A DNA stretch of 10,759 nt from Deltaproteobacteria bacterium (GTDB lineage Bacteria; Myxococcota_A; UBA796; UBA2385): NCBI GenBank assembly GCA_015489145.1, contig WGAH01000236.1:1-10759 (forward strand), read 5' to 3'. Under the pieces are notes generated by a model, which worked only from the letters and a program-made list of their open reading frames with translations, had not been told where the DNA came from and made no database searches. Each line of letters opens with the position of its first letter. Positions within the stretch are counted from its first letter, which is position 1. Both the position numbers and the translations under genes were made by a program. This document shows, in pieces, positions 7,229 to 10,759 of this stretch.

Positions 7229-8200
7229 GTGCGCTCGCGTCTCCACCGCGCCCTGGCCTGCCTCGTCCTGGCCGCCCCGGCGGGCTGCATCGACTACCAG
7301 GTCGCCCGCGAGGTGCACCACGAGGGCTGGACCCAGCCGTCCCGCGACGCCGGGGTGGACGTGCTGTGGGTGGTGGACGACTCGGCCTCCATGGCCGAGG
7401 AGCAGGCCACCCTCGCCGAGCACGCCGCCGGCTTCATGGACTTCCTCACCGTCGCCGCGGTGGACTGGCGCCTCGGGGTCACCACCACCGACCTCTCCGG
7501 GGCCTCGGGGGAGCCCGGCGCGCTGCTCGGCGGGGTGCTCACCCCCGAGGACGACGACCTGGTCGACGCCTTCGCCGAGCGCGTCCTCGCCGACAGCGAC
7601 GGCAGCCGCGACGAGCAGGGTTTTTCCGCCGCCCTCCTCGCCGCCGACCCCGACGGGGTGAACGCCGGAGCCTGGCGCCCCGACGCCGACCTCGAGGTCG
7701 TCTTCTTCTCGGACGAGGACGACCACTCCGGCCTCGACCCGGACGCCTTTCTCGACGAGCTGGCGGCCCTTCGCGAGGGAAGCACCGTCGTGAGCGCCAT
7801 CGTCGGCGACCCGCCGGCCGGCTGCGCCAGCGCGCTTGCCGCCGCCGACGCCGGCGAGGCCTACGTCGCCGCCGCCGAGGCCTCGGGGGGGCGGCGCGAG
7901 AGCATCTGCGCCGCCGACCAGGACGCCCTGCTCGAGCGCGTCGCCTTTCACGTCCTCGGCATGAACGCCGCCTTCGCCCTCGAGGCGGTGCCGGCCCCCG
8001 ACACGATGGAGGTGCGCGTGGACGGCGCGCTCGTCCACCGCCGCGACCGCCACGGCTGGCGCTACGAGGCGGGCGACAACACGCTGGTCTTCGACGGCTT
8101 CGCCATCCCGGGCCCCGGCGCGGGCATCGAGGTGAGCTACACCGACTGGATGGGCGGCCCGGCCGTCGAGACGGGCCTGGACAGCGGGGGGGCGCGGTGA
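7229..8200 (+). CDS. von Willebrand factor A domain lipoprotein
   Basis: A 323-residue predicted lipoprotein. The N-terminus has basic residues (RSRLHR), a hydrophobic stretch, and a cysteine at residue 20 in APAGC, a permissive lipobox with Pro instead of Leu at -3. The vWA fold follows: a strand VDVLWVV ends in the metal-ion-dependent adhesion site D50-x-S52-x-S54, then GVTTTD (T85-T87, D88) and FFSDEDD (D162), which fit the remaining metal-loop positions. The C-terminal ~100 residues form a beta-rich module (VRVDGALVHRR ... VSYTDW). vWA proteins of this kind bind protein partners at the envelope, but the partner is not evident. I chose GTG 7229 because it places the signal peptide at the N-terminus and sits 7 nt after an extended -10; GTG 7130 would add 33 proline/arginine-rich residues before it. 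Its stop overlaps the next gene's start (GTGA). Confidence 0.85.
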   Translation: MRSRLHRALACLVLAAPAGCIDYQVAREVHHEGWTQPSRDAGVDVLWVVDDSASMAEEQATLAEHAAGFMDFLTVAAVDWRLGVTTTDLSGASGEPGALLGGVLTPEDDDLVDAFAERVLADSDGSRDEQGFSAALLAADPDGVNAGAWRPDADLEVVFFSDEDDHSGLDPDAFLDELAALREGSTVVSAIVGDPPAGCASALAAADAGEAYVAAAEASGGRRESICAADQDALLERVAFHVLGMNAAFALEAVPAPDTMEVRVDGALVHRRDRHGWRYEAGDNTLVFDGFAIPGPGAGIEVSYTDWMGGPAVETGLDSGGAR

Positions 8201-9855
8201 GGCGGCGGTTCGGCTGGGCGGCGCTCCTCGCCGGCTGCGGCGGCGGGCGGGGCGCCGGCGACGTGACGGCGATCCGGGTGGAGCCCGACGAGGTGACGGT
8301 GGAGGTGAGCGACGGTTCGCCGGCCGAGATCGCGTTCTCGGCGGTGGCGGTCTTCGCCGACGGCGAGGAGGGCCCCCTCGACCTGGTGAGCTGGTCGCAC
8401 ACCAACCTGAGCGTCGGCGAGATGAGCCCCTCCGGGGTGCTGACCACCACCGACGCCAACGGCGGCATCACCGAGGTGGTCGCGAGTCACCTCGGCGTCG
8501 AGGGGCGGGCGGAGGTCACGGTGGTCTACACCGCCGACATCGTGGAGGAGGGCGTGGACCCGGCGGTGCCCGAGGCCTTCGCCGCCGCCTCCCCCGAGAC
8601 CTCCGACGCGGTGGCGATCCGCTACCCCGCCGACGGGGTGGTGGTGCCGCGCAACGTCGAGGGCCTGGCCTTCTTCTGGGACCAGCCCGACGACGCCGAC
8701 GTGGCGCGCATCCGGCTGCGGAGCGCGATCACCGACATCCGCGTCTACGCGCCGGCCACCGGGAGCTGGACGAGCGACGCCGACCTGTGGGCGCGGGCGG
8801 CGGCCTCGAACTCCGGCGGCGAGGTCTCCGTGAGCGTCGCCACCGCCGGCTGGTCGGACGGGGGGCTGTCGGACGTGCGGGAAAGCGCCCCCATCGACGT
8901 GGGGGTGAACCGCATCGACGCCCGCGGCAGCGTGCTCTACTGGGAGAGCGCCAGCGAGGCGATCATGCGGATCCCCTTCGGCTCGGCCGAGGCGGAGCCC
9001 TTCTGGACCGCCGAGGACTCGGGGGGCCAGTGCACCGGCTGCCACTCGGTGAGCAACGCCGCCGACGTCATGGTCGTCACCCACGACGGGGTGGACGGGC
9101 GCTTCACGATCATCGACATCTCCGACCCCGACGAGCCGACGGTGATGGTGCCGCCGGAGGACGGCAAGCGCACGAGCTTCAAGACGGTGTCGCCCGACGG
9201 GCGCTACATGTTCTCCACCGACGCGGGCAAGGCCGAGCTGTACGCGGTGGAGGACGGCCGGCTCCTCGCGACGTACACCTTCGACGAGGGCTACCCCACC
9301 CAGCCCGACTGGTCGCCGGACGGCGCGCGCATCGCGCTGGTGCTGGCCCAGGGGCCGATCCTGAGCGACTTCGACTTCGAGGGGGGCGGGATCGCGGTGG
9401 TGGACTTCGACGAGGAGACGCTCGCGATCTCGGCGCCCGAGGTGGTCGTCCCCCCCGACGACACGTACAACTACTACTACCCGGCCTGGTCGCCGGACGG
9501 GCGCTGGCTGGCCTACGACCGCACGGTGGGCTCGGGCTACGCCAGCGAGGGCGCCGAGGTGTTCCTGCTCGACACCGAGACCGGCGAGACGCTGGCGCTG
9601 GATCGCGCCAACGCCGGCGGGGTCAAGAACAGCTACCCGCGCTGGGGGCCGCTGCCCGACGACGACGTGCTGTGGCTCGCCTTTTCGTCCGAACGCGACT
9701 ACCCGGCGGCGAACGTGACGATGCCGCAGATCTACGTCTCGGCCATCGACCTCGCGGCGGCCGAGGCCGGCGAGGACCCGTCGAGCGTGCCCTTCTGGCT
9801 GCCGGGGCAGCGCCTGGAGTCCGACAACCACCTGCCCTTCTGGTGGGACGAATGA
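8197..9855 (+). CDS. CxxCH-containing TolB-like beta-propeller lipoprotein
   Basis: A 552-residue predicted lipoprotein with a very short signal (about 14 residues) ending in the good lipobox LLAGC, lipidated at C15. Residues about 24-110 look like a bacterial Ig-like (BIG2) domain (VTAIRVEPDEVTVEV ... GVLTTTDANG). Next is a beta-rich segment starting YPADGVVVPRN. C279-T-G-C282-H283 is a c-type haem attachment motif. The C-terminal half is a PD40/WD40-like propeller with repeats SPDGRYM (332), WSPDGAR (372) and WSPDGRW (431). With one CxxCH and no clear distal Met ligand, haem binding is plausible but unproven; CxxCH could also serve a structural role. The GTG start overlaps the upstream TGA (8197-8200), implying translational coupling. 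The stop overlaps the next gene in ATGA. Confidence 0.87.
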   Translation: MRRRFGWAALLAGCGGGRGAGDVTAIRVEPDEVTVEVSDGSPAEIAFSAVAVFADGEEGPLDLVSWSHTNLSVGEMSPSGVLTTTDANGGITEVVASHLGVEGRAEVTVVYTADIVEEGVDPAVPEAFAAASPETSDAVAIRYPADGVVVPRNVEGLAFFWDQPDDADVARIRLRSAITDIRVYAPATGSWTSDADLWARAAASNSGGEVSVSVATAGWSDGGLSDVRESAPIDVGVNRIDARGSVLYWESASEAIMRIPFGSAEAEPFWTAEDSGGQCTGCHSVSNAADVMVVTHDGVDGRFTIIDISDPDEPTVMVPPEDGKRTSFKTVSPDGRYMFSTDAGKAELYAVEDGRLLATYTFDEGYPTQPDWSPDGARIALVLAQGPILSDFDFEGGGIAVVDFDEETLAISAPEVVVPPDDTYNYYYPAWSPDGRWLAYDRTVGSGYASEGAEVFLLDTETGETLALDRANAGGVKNSYPRWGPLPDDDVLWLAFSSERDYPAANVTMPQIYVSAIDLAAAEAGEDPSSVPFWLPGQRLESDNHLPFWWDE

Positions 9856-10418
9856 GGCTCGGCGCGCTGCTGGCGGGGCTCGGGGCGGCGCTGGCCGGCT
9901 GCGGCGGCGGCGAGACGCCGGGAGGCGACGCGACCCTCGACCTCGCCGCCTATGTGCCCCTCGACGGCAGCCGGACGTGGACCTGGCGGGATGACGGCGG
10001 CGAGGATGCCCCCGCCGACGAGGCCCTGGTGCGGGGACGGGTGGACGCCGACGGCGCGATCGAGCTGCGCCGGGGGCTGGTGTGGAGCGACGGGGCGGCG
10101 GCGGGCACGATTCGCCTGGCCCTGGACGCCGGCCTGGTGCTGGAGGAGCTGGCGGTGGGCGAGGCGGCGGTGGAGGGCCCGGTGCGCCTGGCCGACGCGC
10201 TCCCCGAGGACGGCGACCGCAACATCGCCCACGGCTGGACCTGCGCCACCGCCCTCGGCGTGGAGGTCGACACCTTCTACGCCCTCTACGACGACGCCCT
10301 GCGCTTCGACTGCGAGGACGGGGGCGGCGCCGCCTGGAGCTTCGGCTTCGGCGCCGGGGCCGGGCCGGTGCGGGTGGAGGGGCCGGGGCTGGTGCTCGAC
10401 CTCGTGGCCCCGTGGTAG
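9852..10418 (+). CDS. Small beta-rich lipoprotein of unknown function
   Basis: A 188-residue predicted lipoprotein. A short hydrophobic signal, MRLGALLAGLGAALAGC, ends in the lipobox LAGC with C17 as the lipidation site, followed by a Gly-rich linker. The mature part starts with YVPLDGSRTWTWRDD, similar to the opening strand (YxPLxxGxxWxW) of small beta-barrel lipoproteins of myxobacteria. Acidic, Gly/Ala-rich beta strands follow, with a cysteine pair (WTCAT and FDCED) that could form a disulfide. The ATG overlaps the previous stop (ATGA, 9852-9855), so it is the third translationally coupled gene of the operon. The function is not recognisable; co-translation suggests it works with the two upstream envelope proteins. 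Confidence 0.82.
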   Translation: MRLGALLAGLGAALAGCGGGETPGGDATLDLAAYVPLDGSRTWTWRDDGGEDAPADEALVRGRVDADGAIELRRGLVWSDGAAAGTIRLALDAGLVLEELAVGEAAVEGPVRLADALPEDGDRNIAHGWTCATALGVEVDTFYALYDDALRFDCEDGGGAAWSFGFGAGAGPVRVEGPGLVLDLVAPW

Positions 10419-10421
10419 CGC

Positions 10422-10718
10422 CTACTCGAGCAGGTCGCCGCTCTGGAGGGGCACCCACCAGGCGTCGCCGGGCACCTGGATCGGCTCCTGGCTGAGGCGC
10501 ACCCGGTCGCCCTCGGCGAGGGTGCAGCGCACGGGGGCGCGGGCGTCGTAGCCGTTGTGCTTGTCGGGGTAGTCGGCGCGCACGTTCACCGAGCGCGGCA
10601 CGGTGATCACCTCGCCGGCGTGGCCCGGGGACTCCTCGCCGGCGTACCAGTAGCCGACGAGGCCGCCGTCGGCGGTGGTGCAGTTGCCGTGGTCCCAGGC
10701 GGTGCCGGTGCCGGCGGG
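10422..10718 (-). CDS. SH3-like domain protein, C-terminal part (5' partial at contig end)
   Basis: The last ~98 codons of a minus-strand gene, ending at a TAG at 10422-10424. The frame is open to the right edge, but everything beyond 10718 is a mirror copy and should not be trusted as coding sequence. The readable part begins in a Gly/Ala/Thr stretch, then WDHGNCTTADGG, GYWYAGEE and a bacterial SH3-like segment: SVNVRADYP, a Cys-containing strand (VRCTLAEGDRVRL) and DAWWVPL near the end. SH3-like domains of this type usually sit at the end of exported proteins and bind cell-wall or protein ligands. The internal GTG at 10610 has no ribosome binding site and would cut into conserved-looking sequence, so I do not take it as the start. 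The gene converges on the lipoprotein operon with a 3-nt gap. Confidence 0.7.
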   Translation of the reverse strand, partial: PAGTGTAWDHGNCTTADGGLVGYWYAGEESPGHAGEVITVPRSVNVRADYPDKHNGYDARAPVRCTLAEGDRVRLSQEPIQVPGDAWWVPLQSGDLLE

Positions 10719-10759
10719 CCGCCGGCACCGGCACCGCCTGGGACCACGGCAACTGCACC
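10677..10759. repeat. Perfect 41-bp inverted repeat at the contig edge (probable fold-back artefact)
   Basis: Bases 10677-10717 and 10719-10759 are exact reverse complements with a single unpaired base (10718). The left arm is in-frame coding sequence of the SH3-like gene. The right arm runs to the last base of the window. A mismatch-free hairpin of this length with a 1-nt loop is not expected inside a gene and is typical of a fold-back or self-complementary assembly path at a contig end. The centre lies in a local GCCGGTGCCGGC-type repeat that can self-pair. Confidence 0.9.

Noticed and set aside
10415..10425. GTAG-CGC-CTAC inverted repeat holding both convergent TAG stops
   Set aside because: Four-bp arms only; two TAG stops facing each other produce this symmetry automatically.
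8137..10758. An 873-codon minus-strand frame over the lipoprotein operon and into the edge palindrome
   Set aside because: It is a low-complexity Arg/Pro/Gly/Val product antisense to three genes with clear signals and motifs, and its beginning lies in the artefactual mirror sequence.

Overview
The window is very G+C-rich, densely packed bacterial DNA with strong third-position G/C bias, so most long reading frames on opposite strands are shadows. The gene content points to a Myxococcota-type (former Deltaproteobacteria) organism: runs of lipoproteins with short signal peptides, a von Willebrand factor A lipoprotein, and a TolB-like beta-propeller carrying a CxxCH motif. The taxonomic placement is inference. 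The right edge is almost certainly the end of a contig, because the last 83 bases form a perfect fold-back palindrome.

Layout: (1) 1-453, plus strand, the 3' end of an unrecognised aromatic-rich protein. (2) 460-984, minus strand, a small protein whose C-terminal half resembles the C39-like peptidase fold but lacks the usual cysteine. (3) 1084-2553, plus strand, a cytoplasmic alpha-amylase-family (GH13) enzyme with an intact catalytic triad and a probable TTG start. (4) 2555-7006, minus strand, a giant acyl-CoA dehydratase activase: two BadF/BadG/BcrA/BcrD ATPase domains, then a DUF2229-like part and an HgdB-like C-terminal part. (5) 7007-7228, a divergent regulatory region. It holds a textbook minus-strand promoter whose 17-bp spacer is filled by a 16-bp palindrome, and a separate plus-strand extended -10 placed for leaderless transcription. 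(6) 7229-10418, plus strand, an operon of three lipoproteins joined by 4-nt stop/start overlaps: a vWA protein with a MIDAS motif, a CxxCH plus beta-propeller protein, and a small beta-rich protein. (7) 10422-10718, minus strand, the C-terminal part of an SH3-like domain protein cut by the contig end.

Two unrelated themes meet at the divergent region. On the left is a probably TetR-type-repressed, oxygen-sensitive (iron-sulfur) CoA-ester enzyme activator. On the right is a translationally coupled envelope lipoprotein set that may act together at the cell surface. Three convergent gene pairs end within 1 to 6 nt of each other. I see no RNA genes, insertion sequences or CRISPR arrays.
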